The notes beneath the pieces are model-generated. The model worked only from the letters and a program-made list of their open reading frames with translations. It had not been told where the DNA came from and searched no databases. A DNA stretch of 64,000 nucleotides, taken from Opitutia bacterium. Lineage in GTDB: Bacteria; Verrucomicrobiota; Verrucomicrobiia; Opitutales; Opitutaceae. The stretch lies in contig CANJLB010000019.1 in the NCBI GenBank assembly GCA_947475065.1, positions 1 through 64,000 on the forward strand. Reading direction: 5' to 3'. Position 1 is the stretch's first letter. Every line of letters starts with the position of its first letter. A program made the translations under genes and the position numbers. Of this stretch, positions 43,180 to 51,397 are shown piece after piece.

Positions 43180-44256
43180 ATGAAACTCGGCCTCGGCCTC
43201 TACCGGCACATGCTGACGCGCGAAAACTTCCGCTTCGCGCGGCAGGCGGGCTGCTCCCACATTGTTGCGCACCTCGTGGACTATTTTCACGGCGGCAAGG
43301 GCAACGAGGACCGCGAGAACCAGCCGACCGGCGGCCAGCAAGGCTGGGGTCGCGCCGGCGATTCGGACAAGCTTTGGACCACCGAGGAGCTGCTGGCCAT
43401 CAAGGCCGACATGCACGCCGAGGGCGTGGAGTTCGCCGCCATCGAGAATTTCGACCCCGCGCACTGGCACGACGTGCTGCTCGACGGCCCGCAAAAGGCG
43501 CGGCAGTTGGAACTGGTGAAGACGCTCATCCGTCGCGTCGGCGCAGCCGGCATCCCCGTGATCGGCTACAATTTTTCCATCGCCGGCGTCGCCGCCCGTG
43601 TGAAAGGGCCGTTTGCGCGCGGCCACGCCGAGTCCGTCGGCATGGAGGGCGGGGACGACACGCCGCTGCCCAACGGCATGGCGTGGAACATGGTTTACGA
43701 TCCCAAGGCTCCCGCCGGCAACGTGCCGTCGGCGACCCACGAACAACTGTGGCGGCGGCTTCAGGACTTCCTTGAGGCCGTGCTGCCGGTGGCGGAGGAG
43801 GCCGGCGTGACGCTGGCCGCGCATCCCGACGACCCGCCCGTGCCGATGCTGCGCCGGCAGCCGCGGCTTGTCTACCAGCCGGACCTCTACCAAAAGCTCA
43901 TCGACCTGCACCCCAGCCCGCGTAACGCGCTCGAGTTCTGCCTTGGCAGCATCGCGGAGATGACCGAGGGAGACGTGTATGCTGCGACGGAGCGCTACAG
44001 CGCACAGGGCAAGCTCGCCTATGTCCACTTCCGCAATGTCCGCGGCAAGGTGCCAACCTACAAGGAGGCGTTCGTGGACGACGGCGACATTGACATGATC
44101 CGCGTGCTGCGGATTTTGAAAAAGAACAATTACGATGGCGTGCTCATTCCCGACCATACGCCGCAGATGAGCTGCGCCGCTCCGTGGCACTCCGGCATGG
44201 CCTACGCCCTCGGCTACCTGCGTGCCGCGCTGCAGGTCGTCGAAGAAGGGCGATGA
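43180..44256 (+). CDS. uxuA: Mannonate dehydratase
   Basis: UxuA dehydrates D-mannonate to 2-keto-3-deoxygluconate. The 358-residue product begins MKLGLGLYRHMLTRENFRFA and carries the family residues around AAIENFD, PVIGYNFSIAG, LAAHPDDPPVP and VHFRNVRG, the metal-binding shell. The ATG at 43180 lies inside the end of a fold-back repeat region that may influence initiation. With the preceding SDR and the distant uxaC, the window encodes the middle of the glucuronate pathway; the kinase and aldolase are not here. Confidence 0.92.
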   Translation: MKLGLGLYRHMLTRENFRFARQAGCSHIVAHLVDYFHGGKGNEDRENQPTGGQQGWGRAGDSDKLWTTEELLAIKADMHAEGVEFAAIENFDPAHWHDVLLDGPQKARQLELVKTLIRRVGAAGIPVIGYNFSIAGVAARVKGPFARGHAESVGMEGGDDTPLPNGMAWNMVYDPKAPAGNVPSATHEQLWRRLQDFLEAVLPVAEEAGVTLAAHPDDPPVPMLRRQPRLVYQPDLYQKLIDLHPSPRNALEFCLGSIAEMTEGDVYAATERYSAQGKLAYVHFRNVRGKVPTYKEAFVDDGDIDMIRVLRILKKNNYDGVLIPDHTPQMSCAAPWHSGMAYALGYLRAALQVVEEGR

Positions 44257-44370
44257 AGCAGGGAAGTGGACGGACCGCACGCCTGAACCCCGGCAGTTTC
44301 AAATTGACTCATCCTAGCCTTCGGATGGGAATTCCCCCCGTACGCCCAACCCCCGTCCGTTGTTATCCCC

Positions 44371-45315
44371 ATGAAATCCCCCGCCATCCGCCATCTTTCC
44401 CCCACACTCTGTTTGCTCGTTTCTGTCGTCGCGTTTGTCCCGTTGCCACTCATCGCTGCAGCCGAAGCGCCAATCGTGTCCGGCAGCCCCGCGCCCGAGC
44501 CGGCGCATCCGGCCTCAATCCCGCTCTGGGCCGGCGTCGCGCCGGGCTCGGAGGGCAAGCAGGCCGAGAAAGAACTGGTCACCCACAAGCTCTGGCAGGA
44601 GATCCACTACATCAGCGTCACCAACATTCACGCGCCCACGATCACGCCCTACCTGCCGGTGAAGGGCAAGGCCACCGGCGCGGCGATCATCGTCGCACCC
44701 GGCGGCGGCCACACCAACCTCGCGATTGACACCGAGGGCTACAACGTCGCGCAGTGGCTGGCCGACCACGGCGTCGCCGCCTTCGTGCTCAAATACCGCC
44801 TCGCCAAGGCACCCGGCTCGACCTACGCCGTTGACAAGGAGTCGGTCGCCGACGCCCAGCGTGCGCTCCGCCTCATCCGCAGCCACGCTGGCGAGTGGGG
44901 CCTCCGCAGCGAGGCCATCGGCGTGATGGGATTCTCCGCCGGGGCGGAGGTCGTCGCCCGTGCCGCGATGCGGCCCGACACGATTGACCAGGCGGCCGCC
45001 GATCCGGTGGACCGCCTGAGTTCCAAGGTTTCCTTCCAAGTGCTCGTGTATCCCGGCGGCACGCAGGCCGTGACCCCCGAGGCCGCGCCGCCCACCTTCA
45101 TGGTCTCCGCCTCCGACGACCGCGCCATCTCCGACAGCATCGCCCAGCTCTACCTGCGGCTGCATCAGGCCAATGTCCCGGTGGAACTGCATGTTTTTGC
45201 CTCTGGCGCGCACGGCTTCGGCCTCGGCAACTTCAAGTCGGCGGGGCCGCTTGCGTGGCCGTCACTCCTTGTGACCTGGCTCGGCGACCGGAAATTTGTG
45301 ACGGTGGCGAAGTGA
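44371..45315 (+). CDS. Exported alpha/beta hydrolase, acetyl-xylan-esterase-like
   Basis: The 314-residue product has a signal peptide (to about IAAAEA), then an alpha/beta hydrolase fold with an oxyanion segment (IIVAPGGGHTNL), the nucleophile elbow GFSAG, a later Asp (VSASDDRA) and a His in GAHGFGLG. This pattern is common in exported esterases of plant-polysaccharide degraders. Position after the hexuronate genes fits a role in removing acetyl groups from hemicellulose or pectin-type glycans, but the substrate is inferred only from context. Confidence 0.75.
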   Translation: MKSPAIRHLSPTLCLLVSVVAFVPLPLIAAAEAPIVSGSPAPEPAHPASIPLWAGVAPGSEGKQAEKELVTHKLWQEIHYISVTNIHAPTITPYLPVKGKATGAAIIVAPGGGHTNLAIDTEGYNVAQWLADHGVAAFVLKYRLAKAPGSTYAVDKESVADAQRALRLIRSHAGEWGLRSEAIGVMGFSAGAEVVARAAMRPDTIDQAAADPVDRLSSKVSFQVLVYPGGTQAVTPEAAPPTFMVSASDDRAISDSIAQLYLRLHQANVPVELHVFASGAHGFGLGNFKSAGPLAWPSLLVTWLGDRKFVTVAK

Positions 45316-45406
45316 GCGTGGCTGCCGCGCCATCGGCGTGGAGATCATCAAATTGACCCGGTGCTGCGCCGGTTCTGTCGGTCTTTTCCCCGTCCCCCAC
45401 CCCTTC

Positions 45407-47095
45407 ATGGCCGCATCCAGCGCCCCTTCCCCTGCGCCGGCATTCTCCGTAGGCGCACCCTCCCACCTGATCACCGAGATCGCCGCCAAGCTCGGCATCC
45501 CGGCCGAGGCGCTGGAGCCCTATGGCCGTTTCAAGGCCAAGCTCCCGCTTCGTCTCATTGATCCTGCCAAGGCCGCGCGGGCCAAGCTCATCCTCGTCTC
45601 CGCAGTAACGCCCACCCCGGCGGGCGAAGGCAAGACCACCACCTCCATCGGCCTTGCCGACGGCCTCAGCGAGCTCGGCAAACGCGCGGTCGTCGTCCTG
45701 CGCGAGCCTTCACTCGGCCCGGTCTTTGGCATGAAGGGCGGGGCCACCGGCGGCGGCAAGGCGCGCGTCGTGCCGCACGACGACATCAACCTCCACTTCA
45801 ACGGTGACTTCCCCGCCGTCGAGAAGGCGCACAACCTCCTGGCCGCGCTCATTGACAACCAGCTCCAGAAAAAGAAGGACAACCTCGGCCTCGACCCGCT
45901 CACCATCCGCTGGAAGCGCGTGTTTGACATGAACGACCGCGCGCTCCGCAAGATGGTCATCGGCCTCGGCGGGCGCGGCTCGGGCATCCCCCGCGAGACC
46001 GGCTTCGACATCACCGCCGCCTCCGAGGTGATGGCCATCCTCTGCTTCGCACAGTCCTACGCCGACCTCAAGGCCAAGCTCGGCGGCATCTTCGTCGGTT
46101 TCACCCACGACAAGCGCCCGGTCTATGCCCGCGACATCCATGCGCACGGGGCGATGGCCGCCCTGCTCAAAAACGCACTCCTGCCCAATCTCGTGCAGAC
46201 CCTGGAAGGCACGCCCGCCATCATCCATGGCGGCCCCTTCGGCAACATCGCGCAGGGCACCAACACAATTCTCGCCACCCGCATGGGGCTGAGCCTCGCC
46301 GACTATGCCGTCACCGAGGCGGGCTTCGGCTTCGACCTCGGCGGCGAAAAATTTCTCGACCTCAAGTGCCGCGCCTCCGGCCTGTGGCCCGACGCCCTCG
46401 CGCTCGTCGCCACCATCCGCGCCCTCAAGTATCAGGGCGGCGTGCCCGTCAAGGAGCTGCTCGCGCCCAACGCCGATGCGATCCGGCGCGGCTTCGCCAA
46501 CCTCGAAAAGCACATCGAAAACGCCAAGTTTTTCGGCATCGCCCCCGTCGTGGTGGTCAACCGTTTTCCGCCTGATCTCACCGAGGAAGCCGCGCTGCTC
46601 CACTCTCTCTGCTCGGCCATCGGCGTGCCCTGTGTCGTCAGCGACCACTTCGGCAAGGGTGGCGAAGGCGCCAGGGAGGCCGCCGCCGCGCTCGTCGAGG
46701 CCGCCGCCAGCCCGAAAAAAAAGCCGCGCTTCGCCTACGAGCTCACCGAGACCGTCGAGGAAAAGATCATGGCCCTCGCCACCCGCATCTACGGCGCCGG
46801 CTGCGTCGAGTTCGGCCCCAAGGCGCGCGCCGACATCAAGACTATCGCCGACCTCGGCCTCTCCGGCCTGCCCCTGTGCATGGCCAAGACCCAATACAGT
46901 TTCTCCGACAAACCCGCGCTGCTCGGCCGGCCGGCCGGCTTCACGTTCACCGTGCGCGAGATCGAGATCGCGGCGGGCGCCGGCTTTCTCATCCCGATCG
47001 CCGGCGAAATTATGCGCATGCCCGGCCTGCCCGAGGTGCCCTCCGCCGAACATATCGACATTGATGACGATGGGAACATTCTCGGGCTGACCTGA
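45407..47095 (+). CDS. fhs: Formate-tetrahydrofolate ligase
   Basis: Fhs activates formate with ATP to give 10-formyl-THF. The 562-residue product has the nucleotide-binding TPTPAGEGKTTTSIGLADGL and the conserved REPSLGPVFGMKGGATGGG, NLHFNGDFPAV and IHGGPFGNIAQGTN. The ATG at 45407 (MAASSAPSPAPAF) is preferred to an upstream in-frame GTG. It is convergent with purN, which uses the 10-formyl-THF product. Confidence 0.94.
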   Translation: MAASSAPSPAPAFSVGAPSHLITEIAAKLGIPAEALEPYGRFKAKLPLRLIDPAKAARAKLILVSAVTPTPAGEGKTTTSIGLADGLSELGKRAVVVLREPSLGPVFGMKGGATGGGKARVVPHDDINLHFNGDFPAVEKAHNLLAALIDNQLQKKKDNLGLDPLTIRWKRVFDMNDRALRKMVIGLGGRGSGIPRETGFDITAASEVMAILCFAQSYADLKAKLGGIFVGFTHDKRPVYARDIHAHGAMAALLKNALLPNLVQTLEGTPAIIHGGPFGNIAQGTNTILATRMGLSLADYAVTEAGFGFDLGGEKFLDLKCRASGLWPDALALVATIRALKYQGGVPVKELLAPNADAIRRGFANLEKHIENAKFFGIAPVVVVNRFPPDLTEEAALLHSLCSAIGVPCVVSDHFGKGGEGAREAAAALVEAAASPKKKPRFAYELTETVEEKIMALATRIYGAGCVEFGPKARADIKTIADLGLSGLPLCMAKTQYSFSDKPALLGRPAGFTFTVREIEIAAGAGFLIPIAGEIMRMPGLPEVPSAEHIDIDDDGNILGLT

Positions 47096-47177
47096 GGTTA
47101 ATTGCCCCTTGGCGAAGGTTTTTGATGCGGAACAAGGCCGGTTTCTGGCCTCTCCCCGCACGGCACGCGCTCCCCCG

Positions 47178-47759
47178 TCAACCCCCGGTTTCCCCGCTCA
47201 GCCGCGCGATCACGGCCGGCAGCAGCGCATGTTCAGCGGCGTGAACCTTCTCGGTGAGCGTGGCCAGGGTGTCGCCCGGCCCGACAGGCACCTGCGCCTG
47301 TTCGATGATTTTGCCGGCATCCACTTCCAACGTGACGTAATGCACCGTGCAACCGGTGACCTTCACCCCTGCACGGAAGGCCTGCCCAATGCCGTCGAGG
47401 CCGGGAAAACTCGGTAGCAGGCTCGGGTGCAGATTGATGATTTTTCCGGCAAAGGCATTGAGAAACCCCGGTTTGAGCACGCGCATGAAGCCCGCGAGCA
47501 CAATCAGGTCCGGCTCGCACGCGCGGATGGCCTCGATCCAACGGGCCTCGCCCTCACCCTCCAGCTTGGTCTTGAATGGCGCCGGATCCACGAACCGGGC
47601 CGCTACGTCAAAGCGCGGCCCGAGCTCGAGAATGCCGGCGTCGGGCCGGTCTGAAAAAATCTGCACGACACGCGCACGGCCGAGCCGGTCGGCCGACTGG
47701 GCCTTGAGAATGGCTTCGGCATTGGAGCCGCGGCCGGAACCGAGAAGGACGATGCGCAT
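47178..47759 (-). CDS. purN: Phosphoribosylglycinamide formyltransferase
   Basis: PurN transfers a formyl group from 10-formyl-THF to GAR in purine synthesis. The 193-residue product has the phosphate-binding VLLGSGRGSNAEAI, the folate-binding LAGFMRVLKPGF and the catalytic Asn/His segment INLHPSLLPSFPG, with the catalytic aspartate in EVDAGKII. Length is normal. It is encoded opposite fhs, which supplies its cofactor. Confidence 0.93.
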   Translation of the reverse strand: MRIVLLGSGRGSNAEAILKAQSADRLGRARVVQIFSDRPDAGILELGPRFDVAARFVDPAPFKTKLEGEGEARWIEAIRACEPDLIVLAGFMRVLKPGFLNAFAGKIINLHPSLLPSFPGLDGIGQAFRAGVKVTGCTVHYVTLEVDAGKIIEQAQVPVGPGDTLATLTEKVHAAEHALLPAVIARLSGETGG

Positions 47760-47827
47760 GGGCCGTGCGTATTATCGCCCATACGTCCGCCCTGCTGGCA
47801 AGTCACAATGGTGTTTCCCGATTTTCA

Positions 47828-48020
47828 GCGCAAAGACGCGAAGGAGCAAAGCCGGAGAGCAAAATTTAAGCAGGAAGCCATGAAACCAAGAACCGCCAAG
47901 CAGGAGTCAGGAGCCAGGAGTCCGAAGCAATCCAAAATCCCCAACCCAAAATCAGAAATCCGCCTCCTGGCCTCCTGGTTTCCTGCTTAAAAACACCGCC
48001 TCTTCGCATCATTGCGCTCA
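47828..48020. repeat. Nested fold-back intergenic repeat, copy 5
   Basis: The outer words GCGCAAAGACGCGAAG (47828) and TCTTCGCATCATTGCGC (about 48000) flank inner arms TTTAAGCAGGAAGCCATG (about 47864) and GGTTTCCTGCTTAAA (about 47978). The centre repeats further CAGGAGCCAGGAG-like words. It fills the purN-dnaJ spacer and ends about 20 bases from the dnaJ stop. Confidence 0.7.
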
Positions 48021-48037
48021 AAGAGCGGAAAAGATCC

Positions 48038-49195
48038 TCAGAAAAATTTCTTCGCCTTCTCAAAAAAGCCTTTCGAGGTCGGCTCGGCGGCGTCGCCGCT
48101 CACACGGGCGAAGTCCTCCAGGATTTTCCGCTGCTCCGCCGTCAGGCTCGACGGCACCTCGACCTGGACGCGCACGAGCTGGTCGCCCTGCCGGCCACCA
48201 CGCAGGCTCGGCATGCCCTTTTCTCGCAGGCGGAACGTCGTGCCGCTCTGCGTGGCAGCGGGGATTTTCAGCGAGGCTTTCCCAAACAGCGTCGGCACCT
48301 CTATGCTGCCGCCCAGTGCGGCGAGCGTGAACTTCACCGGCACCTCGCAATACAGATCGTCGCCCTGCCGCTCGAACAGCTCGTGGTCTTTCACCGTGAG
48401 CACGATGTAGAGGTCGCCCGCCGACCCGCCCGCGAGGCCGGCCTCGCCGTTGCCCGAGGAGCGCAGGCGCGAGCCGGTGTCCACGCCAGGGGGGATTTTC
48501 ACCGTGAGCTTGGTCGTCTGCGGCACGCGGCCCTCACCACGGCAGGCGGTGCAGACCTTGTCCACGCGCTGGCCCGCCCCCGCGCACGACGGGCATGTCT
48601 GGGTGAAGGTGATGATGCCGCCGCTGCGCCGCACCTGTCCCGAGCCCTTGCAGGTCGGGCAGGTCGTGCGTTTCGCGCCGGGCTCGGCGCCTTGGCCGTC
48701 GCAACGCGCGCACGTCATCGCCTTGCGGAACGATATTTCCTTCTCCAGCCCGCGCGCCGCGTCCTCCAGCGTGATTTCCATGTCGTAGCGCAGGTCGGCG
48801 CCATCGTGGCCGCCACCACCCCCGCCGCCTCCGCCGAACATCTGCTCAAAAATCCCGCCCCCGCCGCCGCCCTGGCCGAAGACCTCGCGGAAAATGTCCG
48901 CCGGATCGTGGAACCCGCCGAAGCCGCCGGCCCCGCCACCGCCCGGCCCGCGAGGCGCTCCCCCGCCGCCCTCGAACGCTGCCGGTCCATACCGGTCGTA
49001 GGCCGCGCGTTTGTCCGTATCGGTCAGCACCTCATAGGCGTGCGAGACTTTCTTGAACATCTCCTCGGCCTCCTTGTTGCCCGGATTTTTGTCCGGGTGA
49101 TACTGCACGGCCTTCTTGCGGTAGGCTTTTTTGAGGGTGTCCGCGTCCGCGGTCTTTTCGACGCCGAGCAGCGCGTAGTAATCTTCTTGGGCCAT
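48038..49195 (-). CDS. dnaJ: Chaperone DnaJ
   Basis: Hsp40 co-chaperone of DnaK. The 385-residue product has the J domain with HPD (YHPDKNPG), a long Gly/Phe-rich segment, four zinc-finger CxxCxGxG motifs ([32 protein letters not shown]) and the C-terminal substrate-binding domains. Length is normal. grpE lies upstream on the same strand, 127 bases away, separated by a fold-back repeat. dnaK is not in the window. Confidence 0.95.
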   Translation of the reverse strand: MAQEDYYALLGVEKTADADTLKKAYRKKAVQYHPDKNPGNKEAEEMFKKVSHAYEVLTDTDKRAAYDRYGPAAFEGGGGAPRGPGGGGAGGFGGFHDPADIFREVFGQGGGGGGIFEQMFGGGGGGGGGHDGADLRYDMEITLEDAARGLEKEISFRKAMTCARCDGQGAEPGAKRTTCPTCKGSGQVRRSGGIITFTQTCPSCAGAGQRVDKVCTACRGEGRVPQTTKLTVKIPPGVDTGSRLRSSGNGEAGLAGGSAGDLYIVLTVKDHELFERQGDDLYCEVPVKFTLAALGGSIEVPTLFGKASLKIPAATQSGTTFRLREKGMPSLRGGRQGDQLVRVQVEVPSSLTAEQRKILEDFARVSGDAAEPTSKGFFEKAKKFF

Positions 49196-49216
49196 GGTTG
49201 GTTTTTATGAAATCAG

Positions 49217-49315
49217 TTTTACACAAAGATCGCAAAGAACCCGAAGGTTTGGCCGGATCAAAATCTTTTCCGATCTTCGCGCCTTTTGTGATCTTCGTGT
49301 TAAAAATCTCCGTGG
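49217..49315. repeat. Fold-back intergenic repeat, copy 6
   Basis: Left TTTTACACAAAGATCGCAAAG (shortened here: it starts at 49217) and right ATCTTCGTGTTAAAA (49301-49315) are approximate inverted copies, with inner GATCAAAATC and GATCTTCGCG words. It lies between grpE and dnaJ. Confidence 0.55.
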
Positions 49316-49322
49316 TTTGGTT

Positions 49323-49862
49323 TCATTTCGCCTGGCCGCTGGAGATAATCACGCTCGCCGGGCGCAGCAGCCGGCCGTTGAGCGAATAGCCGGTGCGCAC
49401 GACGGTGAGGACGTGCTCCTCCTTCACCTCGGCGCTGGTCGCGTGGGCGATCGCCTCGTGCTGGTGCGGATCAAACGGCTGGCCGGCGGGACTGATCTCC
49501 TTGAGGCCGTGATTGGCCAGCGCGGCCTTGAGCTGCTGCACGACCAGTTCGACACCACCGGTCAGCGTCTTGAGGTCGGCGCCGGGGGCCTTCGCGGCGG
49601 CGAGGCCGAGGGCGAGGTTGTCGAGCGCGGGCAGCAGGTCCTCCAGCACCCGCGATGAGGCAAACTGCCGCAGTTCGTCCTTCTCGCGCACGGTGCGGCG
49701 GCGAAAATTTTCCAGGTCGGCCATCGCACGGAGGTAGGCGTCACGGTTGGCGGCAGCCTCCGCGCGTGCCACCGCAAGCGCGTCCTCCGGCGTCTTCGTG
49801 GCGGCGGGCGGCGGGATGGCCGGGTCAATGGTTACGTTGGTAGAATCGGCGGTGTCAGACAT
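49323..49862 (-). CDS. grpE: Nucleotide exchange factor GrpE
   Basis: GrpE releases ADP from DnaK. The 179-residue product has a low-complexity N-terminus, the long helix with RDAYLRAMADLENFRRRT, and the C-terminal beta wing (GYSLNGRLLRPASVIIS). Order and strand match the grpE-dnaJ heat-shock pairing of many bacteria. Confidence 0.93.
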   Translation of the reverse strand: MSDTADSTNVTIDPAIPPPAATKTPEDALAVARAEAAANRDAYLRAMADLENFRRRTVREKDELRQFASSRVLEDLLPALDNLALGLAAAKAPGADLKTLTGGVELVVQQLKAALANHGLKEISPAGQPFDPHQHEAIAHATSAEVKEEHVLTVVRTGYSLNGRLLRPASVIISSGQAK

Positions 49863-49917
49863 GGCGAGGGGGCAACCATGCAGGACTGGGGCGATTCTTC
49901 AAGCACGACCGGCGGGG

Positions 49918-51270
49918 CTAGAATTTGCCTGCCACCCGAAGATAGACCGCACCCCAACTGACCAGCGTCCCAACCGCCCCAATGACTGCCGCAAGCAGCG
50001 CCTTCCCTGTGCGGCGGTAGCGGTGCATCTGCCAGATCGAAAGTAACAGGCAGGTGGGACTGCCGCCAAACCCGCCAATGAACCCGATCAGAAAAACAGC
50101 TCCATCATCGCTTCCGCCAGCATACGACCATACCGCGAACACGCCTGAACAACCCAACGCGACCACGCTCATGCGAAGCACATCACGGTCATCGAACCCG
50201 GCGGGACCGTCTCCTTTGCTGACGGTCAACAGCATGGTCAGCACGCGGCAAAACAAACGATAATACCGCAACTGCCCTTCGACCGGAGCAAAGCCTGATG
50301 TAATGATCACGACCGAGTCTTCCACCGCGACGAAGGTAAACTTCCCCTTAAAGGGCAGCACCACGTTGTCACCACGTTTCACTTCCTCGCTGGCCGAGGC
50401 GAGACGGCCCTCGATGACGCTGAGAACAAGCGGTTGCTGACCAGCATGAGAATCAAGTCTGCCTCCCATGGCTACATGCAAGCGAGTGATGCGGAATTCG
50501 CTCGTGTCGGCCAACGTCGCAGGCTCCTCGGGCACAGGTTGCCCAAACATCTTTCGGCCACGCGGAGCTTTATTTTTAATCACCGGCGGCAGCTCGGCGT
50601 CCCAGAGGATGGATTGCAGCGACTCGGCGACGTGGAGCTGGCGCGGTTTCCCGTCGAGCCCCACCCGGCCCCAATCGTCCACGCGGTAGGTCGTGTCGGA
50701 GTTCTGCTGGATTTCGAGGATGAGGTTGCCGCCGTCAATTGCATGGACGGTCCCGCTGGGCACGAGAACCGAGTCGCCCGCCGCGACGGGGAAGCGGTTC
50801 ACGCATGACTCGACCGTGCCGGCGGCGACCGCCGCCTCAAATTTCTCGCGTGTCACGCCGGACTTCAGCCCAACGATGAGGTGTGCACCGGGCTCGGCGG
50901 CGGCGACGAACCAGTTCTCCGTCTTCGGCTCGCCGCCGAGGGCCACCGCGACGGCGGCGGGCGGATGCACCTGCAGGCTCAGCCGCTCGCGGCAGTCGAG
51001 CCACTTGACGAGGAGGGGAAACGGTTTCCCCGCCGGCCAGCGCGGCCCCATGACGGCGGCAGAATGCCGCTCGATCACCTGCCGCAGCGTCAGCCCGTCA
51101 AACACACCTCCCACCACGACTGACTGCGCCTCGGGCCGGTCCACGATCTCCCAGCTCTCCCCGATGGGCCGGTCGCCCGGCGGCAGCGTGCGGCCGAGCG
51201 CAGTGGCAAGCGCACGGCCGCCCCAGACACGCTCCTGAGGGAGCGGTTGGAAGCGGAGAAATTCATCCAT
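49918..51270 (-). CDS. manA: Mannose-6-phosphate isomerase with a fused C-terminal membrane tail
   Basis: ManA interconverts fructose-6-phosphate and mannose-6-phosphate. Residues 1 to about 327 are a type I isomerase, with zinc-site motifs LQVHPP, EPKTENWFV and SGTVHAIDGG. The reading frame then continues for about 123 residues (from APVEGQLRYYRLFC) containing three hydrophobic helices (RMSVVALGCSGVFAVWSYAG, FLIGFIGGFGGSP, LAAVIGAVGTLVSWGAVYL). The tail is unknown in the enzyme family as far as I know. It may be a true fusion, or read-through into a former neighbour after loss of a stop. ATG 51270 is chosen. Confidence 0.85.
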   Translation of the reverse strand: MDEFLRFQPLPQERVWGGRALATALGRTLPPGDRPIGESWEIVDRPEAQSVVVGGVFDGLTLRQVIERHSAAVMGPRWPAGKPFPLLVKWLDCRERLSLQVHPPAAVAVALGGEPKTENWFVAAAEPGAHLIVGLKSGVTREKFEAAVAAGTVESCVNRFPVAAGDSVLVPSGTVHAIDGGNLILEIQQNSDTTYRVDDWGRVGLDGKPRQLHVAESLQSILWDAELPPVIKNKAPRGRKMFGQPVPEEPATLADTSEFRITRLHVAMGGRLDSHAGQQPLVLSVIEGRLASASEEVKRGDNVVLPFKGKFTFVAVEDSVVIITSGFAPVEGQLRYYRLFCRVLTMLLTVSKGDGPAGFDDRDVLRMSVVALGCSGVFAVWSYAGGSDDGAVFLIGFIGGFGGSPTCLLLSIWQMHRYRRTGKALLAAVIGAVGTLVSWGAVYLRVAGKF

Positions 51271-51397
51271 AAGATTGGGAGCGAAGCGCGAAAAATTGGT
51301 GAAAATGCCGGGCGGCGGAAATCGGCAACCGGATTGCGTTTGACCGGGCAGCCGGCGCGCATGAACTGTGGACACGCGGCCTGCCGCGCAACCATTC

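Noticed and set aside
45710-47161. Long minus-strand frame opposite fhs
   Set aside because: Shadow of fhs; Gly/Glu/Asp-rich complement text.
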